A stretch of 51,668 nucleotides of DNA from Methanoculleus sp. UBA374 (GCA_002508705.1 DAYL01000011.1:8687-60354); one strand, 5' to 3'. Positions 24,620 to 32,244 are shown, numbered from the stretch's first letter. The notes: a model not told the origin generated them from the sequence alone. Program-made: numbers and translations.

Positions 24620-24739
24620 GTGTCATCCCCGTACCTGTTGACCGGGGACTTCTCGCTCCGCCCCTTCACCCCCGCGAGTTAAAACAGGCCGGCATGACTG
24701 TTGAAGATCTGAATAAGTTACGTTGAGCAAGACCCGGAT

Positions 24740-24826
24740 GCTTCTAGCCCCCCTCTGGTGCGCGAGGGCGAGGATCTCGTCCCGTTTCTGGACGAGAAGG
24801 GTATAGATGTCGGTTCCCGGATTCAT
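24740..24826 (-). pseudogene. N-terminal fragment of an MNT nucleotidyltransferase
   Basis: MNPGTDIYTLLVQKRDEILALAHQRGARSIRV matches the start of the protein encoded at 27865-28218, and the leader also matches. The match ends just before the FGSVAR catalytic motif, where other sequence is joined. On the plus strand just beyond, LKQAGMTVEDLNKLR followed by a stop looks like the tail of another lost gene. Confidence 0.7.
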
Positions 24827-24943
24827 GTCCTGTAGTAGATACGGTGCCGTCGGGCCTATACATGTTATCCCGGAGGCACGGCCTCCTACCGCACCGTTCC
24901 GACGGCAGAAGACCGGGAACGGTTATGTTTCCTGATCGCCTCC

Positions 24944-25270
24944 CTACCGGTAGATGCCGCTCCGGTGTCCCGCCTCGAAACCCTTTCGGGTTTCTCAAGC
25001 TCCGGTTCTCGAACCATCGCTTCCGGCACGAGGATCAGGGAGTGTTCGTCCTCGATCGTGAGAATGACTCGGTACCGGCCCACCCGGAGCCGGTAGGCGG
25101 GTGTTCCGGGGAACTCGGCCGGTTTACGGACGTGCTGGCAGGGGTTCTCCCGGAGCCCGGGCGGGGATATCCGGGGATAGCATCGAGGGACAGAAGAGCA
25201 TTTACCCTCGGTTTGGATATACAGGAGTACGGGAGACCGGGACGAACCGCCTGTGTTCCGGTCGCACGTC
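24944..25270 (-). pseudogene. relE toxin remnant, copy 1
   Basis: The core FPGTPAYRLRVGRYRVILTIEDEHSLILV is a RelE/ParE beta-sheet. The natural C-terminus (GHRSGIYR, stop at 24944) is separated from it by a 46-47-bp type II hairpin element that shifts the frame. The N-terminal half also lacks a continuous frame. It is part of a segment repeated at 26317-26640. Confidence 0.75.
24974..25019 (-). repeat. Type II double-hairpin element inside relE copy 1
   Basis: On the minus strand: GAT, GGTTC-GA-GAACC, GGAGCTTGA, GAAACCC-GAAA-GGGTTTC, GA. The same element lies in the second copy at 26347-26392. Confidence 0.85.
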
Positions 25271-25282
25271 ACTGCAGGGGGA

Positions 25283-25403
25283 TGAGATCACGAAGACCTT
25301 GAAGATCATCGTTGAGAAGCAGCCGGACGACACAACGACATCGAACCATACGAGGCTCAAGGCAGAGTACCCCTGGATATGTGAGCAGGCAGGACGTCAG
25401 TAG
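25283..25403 (+). pseudogene. hicB-hicA deletion remnant
   Basis: KTLKIIVEKQPD is the start of the hicB at 26664 in its unbroken frame. It is followed at once by DTTTSNHTRLKAE and ICEQAGRQ, the middle and tail of hicA. A deletion has fused the start of the antitoxin gene to the end of the toxin gene. It has no ATG at the hicB position (ACG instead). Confidence 0.7.
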
Positions 25404-25566
25404 ATCCCTTGCAACGTGGAATTGTAGAGTCGCTGACACCATAATCCGGGAGCCGCCACCCCGGGAGTCGAGCCCGGGGGAAAGCCTCTGCCGAGCCGGG
25501 GTAGTTCCGGCCGTGAAGTTTCGATCAGTAATCATTATTGCCCTGCATTCACAACTACTCCACCGT

Positions 25567-25884
25567 ATGCTTTCGGTCAAGCGACCGGTCGTCCATGAAT
25601 TCACGGCAAAGGCACGAGAGGCGTGTGGTGATGCAATAGAGGAGATCATACTCTTCGGTTCCGTGGCACGGGGGGACGATCGGCCGGACTCCGATATCGA
25701 CATACTTGTGATTACATCCAGGGAGGATTTTCACCTTCGTGAATACCTCACAGGACTTGCTTTCGACCTGCTGATGCTGACGGGAGAGCGGCTCTCGGTC
25801 AAGGTCATCTCCCGGGCCGATCTTGCATCGCACCGGCAGTACCCCTTCATCAGGCATGTTCTTCATGACGGCGTGGCGGTTTAA
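25567..25884 (+). CDS. MNT-type minimal nucleotidyltransferase (antitoxin)
   Basis: The gene encodes 105 residues starting MLSVKRPVVHEF. The catalytic motif is LFGSVARGDDRPDSDIDILV: the GS-x10-DxD signature of the polymerase beta superfamily, with the third Asp expected near VKVISRADL. MNT proteins neutralise their HEPN partner by adding nucleotides to it. The HEPN gene at 25902 follows after 17 bases. No ribosome-binding site is visible, and an AT-rich box about 30 bases upstream suggests a leaderless transcript. It lies between the two halves of a segmental duplication and looks intact. Confidence 0.85.
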   Translation: MLSVKRPVVHEFTAKAREACGDAIEEIILFGSVARGDDRPDSDIDILVITSREDFHLREYLTGLAFDLLMLTGERLSVKVISRADLASHRQYPFIRHVLHDGVAV

Positions 25885-25901
25885 CGCGCGGGGTAGTTCA
25901 C

Positions 25902-26309
25902 GTGAATGACCGGTCTGTCATAACGGCGCTTTTTGTCAAATCGCACCAGCGCCTCGATGCAGCACGTATCCTCTGCACTGAGGGGCATTACGAAGATTCA
26001 ATCAATCGGGCCTACTATGCGATGTATCTTGCAGCCCTTGCTCTTCTGCGCCGAAAAGGCGTAGAGACAAAGACTCATACCGGGTTGATCTCGGCGATCG
26101 GCTCGGAATACGTCAAGACCGGTGAACTCGCTCGAGAGCACGGACGGGCATTGAACCTGATCGAAGAACTCCGGGAGGAGGTGGATTACACGATCTGCCG
26201 GAACATTATGCGGGAAGAGGTGGTCTCGGTCATCGCCAAGGCGACGGATTTTGTCGTTTGTGCAGAGCGGATCTGTGCGGAAGATCATACGGACGAGCCA
26301 TCTTTCTGA
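25902..26309 (+). CDS. HEPN-domain toxin, partner of the MNT protein
   Basis: The gene encodes 135 residues from a GTG at 25902. The helical HEPN fold is shown by SHQRLDAARILCTEGHYEDSINRAYYAMYLAALALLRRKG and THTGLISAIGSEYVKTGELAREHGRALNLIEELREEVDY. This COG1895-type HEPN usually lacks the R-x4-H RNase motif, and none is clear here. HEPN proteins of this sort are RNases or MNT substrates. The bases just before the GTG (GCGGGGTAGTTCAC) equal the tip of the IS605-type elements in this window. Confidence 0.82.
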   Translation: MNDRSVITALFVKSHQRLDAARILCTEGHYEDSINRAYYAMYLAALALLRRKGVETKTHTGLISAIGSEYVKTGELAREHGRALNLIEELREEVDYTICRNIMREEVVSVIAKATDFVVCAERICAEDHTDEPSF

Positions 26310-26316
26310 TCGCCTC

Positions 26317-26640
26317 CTACCGGTAGATGCTGCTCCGGTGTCCCGCCTCGAAACCCTTTCGGGTTTCTCAAGCTCCGGTTCTCGAACCATCGCCTCCAGC
26401 ACGAGGATCAGGAGGTATTCGTCCTCGATCGTGAGAATGACCCGGTACTGGCCCACCCGAAGTCGATAGGTGGGTGTTCCGGGGAACCCGGCCGGTTTAC
26501 GGACGTGCTGGCAGGGGTTCTCCCGGAGCCCGGGCGGGGATATCCGGGGATGGCATCGAGGGACAGAAGAGCATTTACCCTCTGTTTGCATATACAGGAG
26601 TACGGGAGACCGGGACGAACCGCCTGTGTTCCGGTTGCAC
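26317..26640 (-). pseudogene. relE toxin remnant, copy 2
   Basis: The core FPGTPTYRLRVGQYRVILTIEDEYLLILVLEA is followed by the type II hairpin element and then, in another frame, the native end GHRSSIYR with the stop at 26317. The N-terminal part is frameshifted like copy 1. Confidence 0.75.
26347..26392 (-). repeat. Type II double-hairpin element inside relE copy 2
   Basis: Identical in structure and loops to 24974-25019, so it was present before this segment was duplicated. Confidence 0.85.
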
Positions 26641-26663
26641 GTCACTACAGGAGGGATGAGACC

Positions 26664-26880
26664 ATGAAGACCTTGAAGATCCATCGTTGAGAAGCATCCG
26701 GACGGCTATGTTGCCTACCCCCTGGGTTTGAAAGGGGCTGTCATCGCAGAGGGGGACACCTACGATGAGGCGCTTGCCGAGGTAAAGTCCGCCATCCGGT
26801 TCCACATCGAAACCTTCGGGGACAGTGCATTTGAGAACAACGATAGTACGGAGACCTTCGTTGCCGAGGTCGCCATCTAG
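26664..26880 (+). pseudogene. hicB: hicB with a one-base insertion
   Basis: The ATG at 26664 follows a strong AGGAGGG site and reads MKTLKI, then an extra C gives CATCGTTGA and a stop. In the shifted frame the gene continues VEKHPDGYVAYPLGLKGAVIAEGDTYDEALAEVKSAI and on to VAEVAI with the stop at 26878. This is a HicB fold. The intact sequence of the codons at 25290 supports a single-base insertion. The hicA ATG follows immediately (TAGATG). Confidence 0.82.
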
Positions 26881-27125
26881 ATGAAGTTCCCGCACGACGC
26901 CCCGCAGAGGAAGGTGCTCAAAACTCTGGAAGTTTGGATTTCAGGTCGTCAGGACGGGCAATCACATCGCACTCGTTCGCGACAACCCGGACGGCACAAC
27001 GACGCCGCTCACGATGCTGAACCACGCGAGACTCAAGGGCTCGACCCTGCGAGCCATCCGCACGCTAGGCAGGAATTCCACGGGCAGAGTTCCTCCGGGT
27101 GTACGAACAGGCAGGACGTCAGTAG
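26881..27125 (+). pseudogene. hicA: hicA toxin remnant, copy 2
   Basis: It starts MKFPHDAPQRKVLKTLE and is frameshifted at about 26931. The rest (GFQVVRTGNHIALVRDNPDGTTTPLTMLNHARLKGSTLRAIRT) is readable in another frame and contains the HicA catalytic-region histidine (GNHI). A second shift spoils the tail. It is the most complete of the four hicA remnants. Confidence 0.82.
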
Positions 27126-27222
27126 ATCTCCCACAACGTGGAATTGTGGAGTCGCTGACACCACAATCCGGGAGCTGCCGCCCCGGGAGACGAGCCCGGC
27201 GGAAGGCCTCTGCCGAATCGAT

Positions 27223-27540
27223 CTAGTTCCGGCCGTGAAGTCTCCCGATCCCCGATGGAAACAGGGTGGAAAACCTGATCATCCGCCAGAGATTTTTGTC
27301 GCTGTATCCCGGTCCGTACTCTGCTACCAATTCTCGCGACAATGTCGAGACTATCTTTCTCCCGTAGGCAGCACGCTGTTCCCCGAGGATATCCCTATGG
27401 ATTCGGCCGCCGATATGCCAGTACAGCAGGACCAGTTCTACATTCACCGCAGTCAGAGCAGCGGCTCTTTGCCGTGCAGATCAGGTCGCGAACATCGATA
27501 AGAAGCGAGGAGATGTCCGGTTCCTGAGAGCCGGTGTCTT
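27223..27540 (-). pseudogene. DUF1016 (YhcG-type) N-terminal remnant
   Basis: NVELVLLYWHIGGRIHRDILGEQRAAYGRKIVSTLSRELVAEYGPGYSDKNLWRMIRF is a clear DUF1016 N-terminal domain. Just upstream a frameshift separates it from LLIDVRDLI. The nuclease half is missing, cut off at the edge of the relE/hicBA duplication. It is a different family member from the intact protein at 20747. Confidence 0.8.
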
Positions 27541-27613
27541 TTGGGTTGACCGGTCGTAGCGCCGTGTCTCCAACCCGCGCATCGTGCTGCTCATTCTTTC
27601 GTGTCACCCGTGC

Positions 27614-27920
27614 TCAACCTCCATAGCGCCTCTCGATTTCGACGCCATCGTGCTCGACCGCATTCCGGTCGATCCCAAAATAGTGATGGATAAGGACGTT
27701 CCTCATCCCGATGATATCCGACCACGGGATATCGGGGTTTGCAGCCCTGAACTCCGAAGATATTCCCCGTACGGCCTCACCGATGATCTGGAGATGGTAG
27801 ATCACCCGGGACGCTGTGCCGGCTCATCATTGTAGAAGTACTCACGGTCCCGGGCTGCCACTCTCTAATCCGTTCGACAGCCTCGAGAATATCCAGTATC
27901 CGTTCGCGATCGTCTCTCAT
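27614..27920 (-). pseudogene. HEPN (HepT/DUF86-type) toxin, frameshifted
   Basis: The ATG at 27920 encodes [25 protein letters not shown]. After a shift near 27850 the frame resumes IYHLQIIGEAVRGISSEFRAANPDIPWSDIIGMRNVLIHHYFGID, which holds the R-x4-6-H RNase motif (RNVLIHHY) of HepT toxins. The C-terminal end is also altered. It lies downstream of the MNT gene at 27865-28218, and its start overlaps that gene. Confidence 0.8.
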
Positions 27921-28218
27921 AGGGTCGCGCTTCTCGTAAGACCCTTGAACGGATACGTTCTCGGAGTCCTGCTTCGGTCACAACATCGACCGGGTGACCG
28001 AGCAGGCGGGAGAGATCCATGGCAAGACCGCCCATATCGAGAAGACTCCGGTCGGGGTCCAGATCGACCAGGGTATCAATATCACTGTCCGTCCGGGCTT
28101 CGTTTCGTGCAACCGACCCAAAAACCCGGACGTTTTTTGCTCCCCTCCGGTGTGCAAGAGAGAGAATTTCGTCCCGTTTCTGGATGAGTTGGGTAGAGAG
28201 ATCGGTTCCCGGGTTCAT
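27865..28218 (-). CDS. MNT-type nucleotidyltransferase (MntA-like antitoxin)
   Basis: The gene encodes 117 residues: [26 protein letters not shown], then the catalytic [23 protein letters not shown], and [21 protein letters not shown] with the third metal-binding Asp region. The family normally ends close to REARPL. Here the stop is lost and about 20 extra residues are read from the overlapping HEPN gene. MntA proteins AMPylate HepT near its RNase motif. Since the partner toxin is broken, this may be a free antitoxin, or it may act on the HepT at 28727. Confidence 0.8.
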   Translation of the reverse strand: MNPGTDLSTQLIQKRDEILSLAHRRGAKNVRVFGSVARNEARTDSDIDTLVDLDPDRSLLDMGGLAMDLSRLLGHPVDVVTEAGLRERIRSRVLREARPYERRSRTDTGYSRGCRTD

Positions 28219-28469
28219 ATCCTGTAATATTTACATTGGTCCGGAACATATAGATGTTATCCAGTGGGGGCAGATCGCCCCGATCCGTACGCTTAACTGG
28301 TTCGACCGGGTCCCGCTCACGAGGGCCCGGTATGGCTCGGTACGAAGAGAACCGCGGCCACCTTCGGAAACTTGACGAGGCACCGGTCCATTACACAGAA
28401 TTAAGAGCCGACCGGGACAGGCAAGATGTGGTATTGCATGCGGTCTCTGAGGTACTCGGGGCGTCAAAA

Positions 28470-28694
28470 ATGGAATCTACTGTTGTAATCCGACGAGCTG
28501 AAGAGGGGGCTCTGGGCGGAAGTTCCGGCGCTTTCCGGACGCTATTCCCGGGGGAGACGGTCGAGGAGACGCTGGAGAACAGCAGAGAAACGATCAAAGG
28601 GCACGTGGAAGCGCTACGTCGGGAAGGTCGGGGTGTTCCGCCGGAAGAAGACCTGATCATCGACAGGGTCCGGGTCTCCGGAGCCGCGGTATGA
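28470..28694 (+). CDS. HicB-like protein with a shifted central segment
   Basis: The gene encodes 74 residues from the ATG at 28470. The N-terminus (TVVIRRAEEG) and C-terminus (GETVEETLENSRETIKGHVEALRREGRGVPPEEDLIIDRVRV) are HicB-like. Between them ALGGSSGAFRTLFP does not fit, but a neighbouring frame of the same DNA gives LWAEVPALSGRYSRG, exactly the expected HicB strand-loop. Two opposite frameshifts about 50 bases apart explain this. The product probably does not fold. I cannot exclude a sequencing error. The upstream part of the long frame (28254-28469) shows no motif. Confidence 0.6.
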   Translation: MESTVVIRRAEEGALGGSSGAFRTLFPGETVEETLENSRETIKGHVEALRREGRGVPPEEDLIIDRVRVSGAAV

Positions 28695-28726
28695 GCGGGG
28701 CGCTCCGGCCTGGAGATGTGCCGGGG

Positions 28727-29068
28727 TCAATGATCCTTCAGTCTGGCGAGGATATCGGCAACCGTCTGCTTGAATTCGGGGAGTTCTTCTTCAACAATTG
28801 CCCACACGGCGTCTAAGTCCACACTCATATATTGATGAATCAGAACGTCACGGAGGCCGGCGATCCGGCGCCAGGGGATATCCGGATACTCCATCTTCAA
28901 GGAATCCGGGATCTGCTTTACGGCCTCGCCGACGATCTCAAAGTTCCGGATCACCGCGTCCTGTGCCATTGGGGAGCCCATGAACGCGTCCCGCCCTTTG
29001 TGGGTGTAACTCTCTATCCTGTCGATTGATTCAAGTATATGGATGAAATACAGCCGTTCGTCCTTCAC
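28727..29068 (-). CDS. hepT: HepT-type HEPN RNase toxin
   Basis: The gene encodes 113 residues from a GTG at 29068 that overlaps the stop of the upstream nucleotidyltransferase (GTGA). It carries the DUF86 pattern: YFIHILESIDRIESYTHKGRDAF, RNFEIVGEAVKQIPDSL, and the active-site RDVLIHQY (R-x4-6-H) within AGLRDVLIHQYMSVD. HepT toxins cleave RNA, reported for some members as tRNA 3'-end trimming, and are inactivated by MntA. Both partners look complete. Confidence 0.9.
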   Translation of the reverse strand: MKDERLYFIHILESIDRIESYTHKGRDAFMGSPMAQDAVIRNFEIVGEAVKQIPDSLKMEYPDIPWRRIAGLRDVLIHQYMSVDLDAVWAIVEEELPEFKQTVADILARLKDH

Positions 29069-29355
29069 AGCGGCACGGCCTCCCGGAAGATGCGGTCCCT
29101 GATATACCAGTGCAACCCGTTCTCAGTCACCACATCGACCTTGCGGCCGAGCAGATCCTCCAGGTCCTGAGCGAGAGCGATGTGATCGAGGAGGCTCCTC
29201 CCCGGCTCGAACTCGACGAGGAGGTCGAGATCGCTTGCCGGAGTCTCCTCCCCCCGTGCGACCGACCCGAAGATCCTGACTCGCCGGACCCCGTGTCTGG
29301 CTGCGACTGCGAGGATCTCTTCCCTTCTTTCAAGCAGCCCGGCACGTAGACTCAC
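29065..29355 (-). CDS. mntA: MntA-type nucleotidyltransferase antitoxin
   Basis: The gene encodes 96 residues from a GTG after AGGAAGGGAGC. The motif IFGSVARGEETPASDLDLLVEFE is the GSx10DxD signature, and LGRKVDVVTENGLHWYIRDRI holds the third metal-site Asp. Length and ending (REAVPL) are typical. It forms an intact module with the overlapping hepT gene. This pair and the MNT-HEPN pair at 25567-26309 are the only complete ones among several MNT/HEPN remnants nearby. Confidence 0.9.
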   Translation of the reverse strand: MSLRAGLLERREEILAVAARHGVRRVRIFGSVARGEETPASDLDLLVEFEPGRSLLDHIALAQDLEDLLGRKVDVVTENGLHWYIRDRIFREAVPL

Positions 29356-29422
29356 GCTCCCTTCCTCCTGTATCGATGGTGGGACGGGGAGAGATATAAG
29401 AGTTCACCCGGGACCTGAAACC

Positions 29423-29950
29423 TTACTCCCGCCACCGCGGCAGCGTCGAGAGGTACCGCCGCACCATCTCCGTTGCCTTATCGACCGGTATCTCGAGGTG
29501 TGAGGCCATCATCGGCGCATACTTCCCGACCGCCTCCTCCCGCGTCAGGTCGGGCTCGGTGAACCTCCCGTCCCGGTAGCAGTAGGTGCAGTAACTCGTG
29601 CTCCGCGACCCGTCCGCCTCCGTCCCGGCGTCCTCATCCCGGACAAGGGGCATCCCGCAGCTCCCGCAGGATGCAATCTCCCTTCCCGCCCACCTCCTCA
29701 GGCACGAGAGTTGTTCCTTCGAAAAGTTCACCGCCTTCTCCGGAGGAATTGAGTACAACTCCGACATGATCGCCCCGCATTTTTTCGCCATCCCGTCGAT
29801 GGTGATGTCGGGCTCGGTGAACGCCCCGTCCCGGTAACAATACACGCAATACTCCGTCGAGGGCGTGCCGCCCGCTTCCGTTCCGAAATCGCCCTCCGCA
29901 CCCATCGGCATCCCGCAACTCTGGCATGTCCGCATACATTCCATCTCCAT
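29423..29950 (-). CDS. Duplicated zinc-ribbon protein
   Basis: The protein has about 175 residues and is made of two homologous halves. Each half has CxxCGMP, then YC.YCYRDG.FTEPD, then a helical tail ending before the next unit (CQSCGMPMGAE...YCVYCYRDGAFTEPDI and CGSCGMPLVRD...YCTYCYRDGRFTEPDL). This is the putative zinc-ribbon family often seen as a single unit. Several in-frame starts exist; 29950 is chosen for GAGGG six bases upstream, but 29935 is also possible. The function is unknown. It is transcribed after a gap downstream of the Lrp operon. Confidence 0.82.
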   Translation of the reverse strand: MEMECMRTCQSCGMPMGAEGDFGTEAGGTPSTEYCVYCYRDGAFTEPDITIDGMAKKCGAIMSELYSIPPEKAVNFSKEQLSCLRRWAGREIASCGSCGMPLVRDEDAGTEADGSRSTSYCTYCYRDGRFTEPDLTREEAVGKYAPMMASHLEIPVDKATEMVRRYLSTLPRWRE

Positions 29951-30069
29951 GTGCATCCCTCGTTCGACAAATGCTTCACCAGTAACCTGACGTGCCGGAG
30001 AGATAACTGTTTGCAAAAGCGTTCCGAAAGACGATAAGAGAGCAGGACGTCGTCGGGCGGGAACCCGCC

Positions 30070-30528
30070 TCACTCATCGCAGGGCGGGAACCGGATCGTC
30101 ATCCCGCTACCGCTGCCGGGCTCGAGCACCGCATCCTTCTGGAGCGCCCGGGCATAGCCGGCGAGATAGGGCACGGCCACCCGCTCGTCCGCGAAGGTCG
30201 TCCGGATAGCCGTCGCCGCACCGTCGCCGCTGATGGTGATCGTCACGCCCCCGTCGGTGGAATCTCTCGGCTCGCAGGGGACCCCCCAGGTCAGGAGGAG
30301 CCCCTCCATCAGGGTGGGGGGATCGAACCGCTCCTCGGTGTGGGCAAGGAGCGCCGTTCCATCCCTCTCACCGAGCCGCCCGGCGATGGCGGTGACCCGC
30401 GCTACAAGGTCCGGGGAGGCGTCGCGGAGGAGGCATTGTACGAGTGGCCCGGTAACGTCGTGGCGCCGCAGAGACCGGGCTACCTTGATCAGTTGCCAGT
30501 CCCGTGCAAACGAAGTACCGGTACGCAT
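30070..30528 (-). CDS. Conserved hypothetical protein, 152 residues
   Basis: The start at 30528 follows GAGAGGGTAAT. The sequence is soluble. It has a helical N-terminal half (DWQLIKVARSLRRHDVTGPLVQCLLRDASPDLVARVTAIAGRL) and a beta-rich C-terminal half (GGVTITISGDGAATAIRTTF, GSGSGMTIRFPP). No family is recognised. It follows the membrane protein gene without a gap, so it probably belongs to the Lrp operon. Confidence 0.7.
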   Translation of the reverse strand: MRTGTSFARDWQLIKVARSLRRHDVTGPLVQCLLRDASPDLVARVTAIAGRLGERDGTALLAHTEERFDPPTLMEGLLLTWGVPCEPRDSTDGGVTITISGDGAATAIRTTFADERVAVPYLAGYARALQKDAVLEPGSGSGMTIRFPPCDE

Positions 30529-30529
30529 A

Positions 30530-30817
30530 TTACCCTCTCAGGATTCCGTAAGCCATCACACAGAGACCGAGGAGGACCACGATGCGGGAGAAGACCGCCG
30601 ACCAGGCGACGATAAAGGCATCGGGTGTGAAGATGCTCACCAGGTCCGCAAACGTGATCCCCATGATCAGCGTAAAAAGCCCGTAAATGAAGAGGAGCAG
30701 GGTAGGTTGCCGCACGATCCGGTAGGCGTTGAAGATGACGGCAATCAGAAGCGCCCCGAGGAGCAGCGTCACAATCGCGAGCATCTGCTGCATGGTCTCA
30801 ATCTGCATAATTTGCAT
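30530..30817 (-). CDS. Small membrane protein, three helices
   Basis: The gene encodes 95 residues with hydrophobic segments at about 12-32, 40-60 and 70-93. An AGGTGGAACTGA leader precedes the ATG. It lies 10 bases downstream of the Lrp gene and directly before the 152-residue gene. No family is recognised. It could be a transport or sensory accessory controlled by the regulator. Confidence 0.7.
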   Translation of the reverse strand: MQIMQIETMQQMLAIVTLLLGALLIAVIFNAYRIVRQPTLLLFIYGLFTLIMGITFADLVSIFTPDAFIVAWSAVFSRIVVLLGLCVMAYGILRG

Positions 30818-30827
30818 TCAGTTCCAC

Positions 30828-31259
30828 CTATGTCTGTTCCTTGATCTTTCTCACCGAGATGATCGTCTGAATATCCTCCACGCCCCGGAGGCTGGAGAGA
30901 GGGACGAGAACGTTCCGCTTCAGCTCGGATATGTTCTGTACCCGGACCTTGACGAAGAAGTCCCCGGGCTCAAGCACCTCATAGAGTTCAAGGATGTACG
31001 GAAGGTCCTGCATGAACTCCTCGACTTCCTGTTTTCCGTCCGGGTGAACCCTGACATTCAGAAAAGCAACCAGCGTGTGCTCGAAACACTTCTGGTTGAC
31101 GACAATCGTGAACCGCTCGAGGATACCGGCGTTCTTCAGTTTCTCAATGCGTTTGAAGACCGTCGACGGTGCAATACCCAGCATCGAGCCAAGTTCTGCC
31201 ATAGACATCCGCCCGTCTCTCTGCAGCTCCCGGAGTATCGCATCGTCAATCTCATCCAT
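30828..31259 (-). CDS. Lrp/AsnC-family transcription regulator
   Basis: The gene encodes 143 residues from the ATG at 31259, where homology begins (MDEIDDAILRELQRDGRMSMAELGSMLGIAPSTVFKRIEKLKNAGIL, a winged helix). The C-terminal RAM/AsnC ligand domain follows (LVAFLNVRVHPDGKQEVEEFM, DLPYILELYEVLEPGDFFVKVRV). Such regulators bind DNA as dimers or octamers and often sense amino acids. It heads a small operon with a membrane protein and a hypothetical protein, and probably regulates itself. Confidence 0.92.
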   Translation of the reverse strand: MDEIDDAILRELQRDGRMSMAELGSMLGIAPSTVFKRIEKLKNAGILERFTIVVNQKCFEHTLVAFLNVRVHPDGKQEVEEFMQDLPYILELYEVLEPGDFFVKVRVQNISELKRNVLVPLSSLRGVEDIQTIISVRKIKEQT

Positions 31260-31261
31260 TC

Positions 31262-31345
31262 TAAGAGTAATTACAAACAACCAGTTATTAATTTACCGTA
31301 TTTTGTTCGTACAATCATATGGTTTTTTTTCATTTCTAATGGATA
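31262..31345 (-). promoter_or_regulatory. AT-rich promoter region of the Lrp operon
   Basis: On the minus strand TACGGTAAATTAATAACTGG lies 25-45 bases before the ATG and can act as TATA. Nearby TTGT-TCGT-ACAA is a short inverted repeat that could bind the regulator. The rest of the gap to 31458 is AT-rich without a gene. Confidence 0.35.
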
Positions 31346-31458
31346 ATGTCAGCAATATTGGGTTTTTATCGGGATTTAGACTGGTGATAAAAAAGAACAA
31401 TCCTGGAAACGAATTGGAAAAAATAGGTAAAATATTGCCGGAATGATGAAATGTTATT

Positions 31459-32244
31459 TCAATCCCCCCGAAGAATTGTTCCTCCAGGATTGACAATCCT
31501 GATGGGTCCGGGACCTCCCGTAGCCTCCCGGATGGCCGTATCGATGAACTCCCGGGCCGCCTCGAATGCATGGCGCGCATCCATTCCACGGGCAAGGTGT
31601 GCCGTGAGCGCCGCCGAGAAGCAGCACCCGGACCCGTGCACCGAATGGGGGTAGCGCGGCCCGGAACCCCCCGTCACCCCGTCCCGGTCGACGAAGAGGT
31701 CGACCGTCGCGTCGCCGGCAAGGTGCCCGCCCTTCACCACCACGGCCCGGGCCCCGAGGTCCAGGACCCGCCGTCCGGCCTCTTCCATATCTTCGAGGGT
31801 CGTAACCCGCATCCTCGCCAGCACCTCCGCTTCCGGAAGGTTCGGGGTGACGACTGCCGCCCGGGGGATGAGCAGTTCCGCGAGGTCCGCTATCGCATCC
31901 TCCGCAAGCAGCCGGTGGCCCGACGTCGAGACCATCACCGGGTCGATGACGAGCGCGGCCCCCTCCGGCAGGGCCTCCGCGACCGTCCTGACCACCGGGG
32001 CGTCGGCAAGCATCCCGGTCTTCCAGGCCCCGACGGAGAAGCCGTCGGCGACCGCCTCGATTTGAGCCCGCACCGCGTCCGACGGGAGCGTCCAGGTCCC
32101 CCGCACCTCGCGGGTGTTCTGGGCTGTGACCGCGGTTACGACCGTCAGCCCGTAGACCCCGAGCGCCGTAAATGTCTTCAAGTCGGCCTGGATGCCCGCT
32201 CCGCCCCCCGAATCGGAACCGGCGATAGAACATGCGGCGATCAT
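31459..32244 (-). CDS. thiD: Hydroxymethylpyrimidine/phosphomethylpyrimidine kinase
   Basis: This 261-residue ribokinase-fold enzyme starts MIAACSIAGSDSGGGAGIQADLKTF, the substrate loop of ThiD. VTPNLPEAEVLA and VVKGGH lie in the middle, and the C-terminal anion hole with catalytic base is HGSGCCFSAALTAHLA (one residue differs from the usual GTGC; here GSGC). It phosphorylates HMP and HMP-P in thiamine synthesis. Archaeal forms are often fused to ThiN, which is absent here. The start follows GGGTGTGCAG. It is transcribed away from the AIR-synthase-like gene. No TPP riboswitch is seen. Confidence 0.93.
   Translation of the reverse strand: MIAACSIAGSDSGGGAGIQADLKTFTALGVYGLTVVTAVTAQNTREVRGTWTLPSDAVRAQIEAVADGFSVGAWKTGMLADAPVVRTVAEALPEGAALVIDPVMVSTSGHRLLAEDAIADLAELLIPRAAVVTPNLPEAEVLARMRVTTLEDMEEAGRRVLDLGARAVVVKGGHLAGDATVDLFVDRDGVTGGSGPRYPHSVHGSGCCFSAALTAHLARGMDARHAFEAAREFIDTAIREATGGPGPIRIVNPGGTILRGD

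Larger units (their letters stand above)
23513..24625 (-). pseudogene. tnpB: IS200/IS605-type tnpB, copy 2, 5'-truncated
   Basis: The minus strand encodes VLQMVNYTLWSNIAALSQTKKRG through the RuvC-like VGIDVGLNSFAVDSDG, the zinc ribbon CSNCG...CSYCG with DRDYNAAVNI, and the normal end, with the stop at 23513. The first 80 residues are missing: homology stops at the palindromic element of site 1. Sites 2 and 3 carry the same double-hairpin insertions as copy 1, so the insertions predate the copying. The right-end hairpin CCCCGCCC-TT-CAGGGCGGGG is present at 23516-23535. Confidence 0.9.
24935..25525. repeat. Segmental duplication, copy 1 (relE + hicBA remnants)
   Basis: It is repeated at 26309-27240 with about 90 percent identity by eye in the relE part. 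Copy 1 has lost most of hicBA. The 3' flanks (AACGTGGAATTGT...GAGTCGCTGACACCA...GTTCCGGCCGTGAAG) match again. Confidence 0.85.
26309..27240. repeat. Segmental duplication, copy 2 (relE + hicBA remnants)
   Basis: Counterpart of 24935-25525. It keeps the longer hicBA remnant and begins directly at the stop codon of the HEPN gene (TTTCTGATCGCCTCC in both). Confidence 0.85.

Noticed and set aside
23513..24625. Possible tnpA (Tyr transposase) partner near either tnpB
   Set aside because: No HUH motif protein is encoded on either side of the two tnpB copies.
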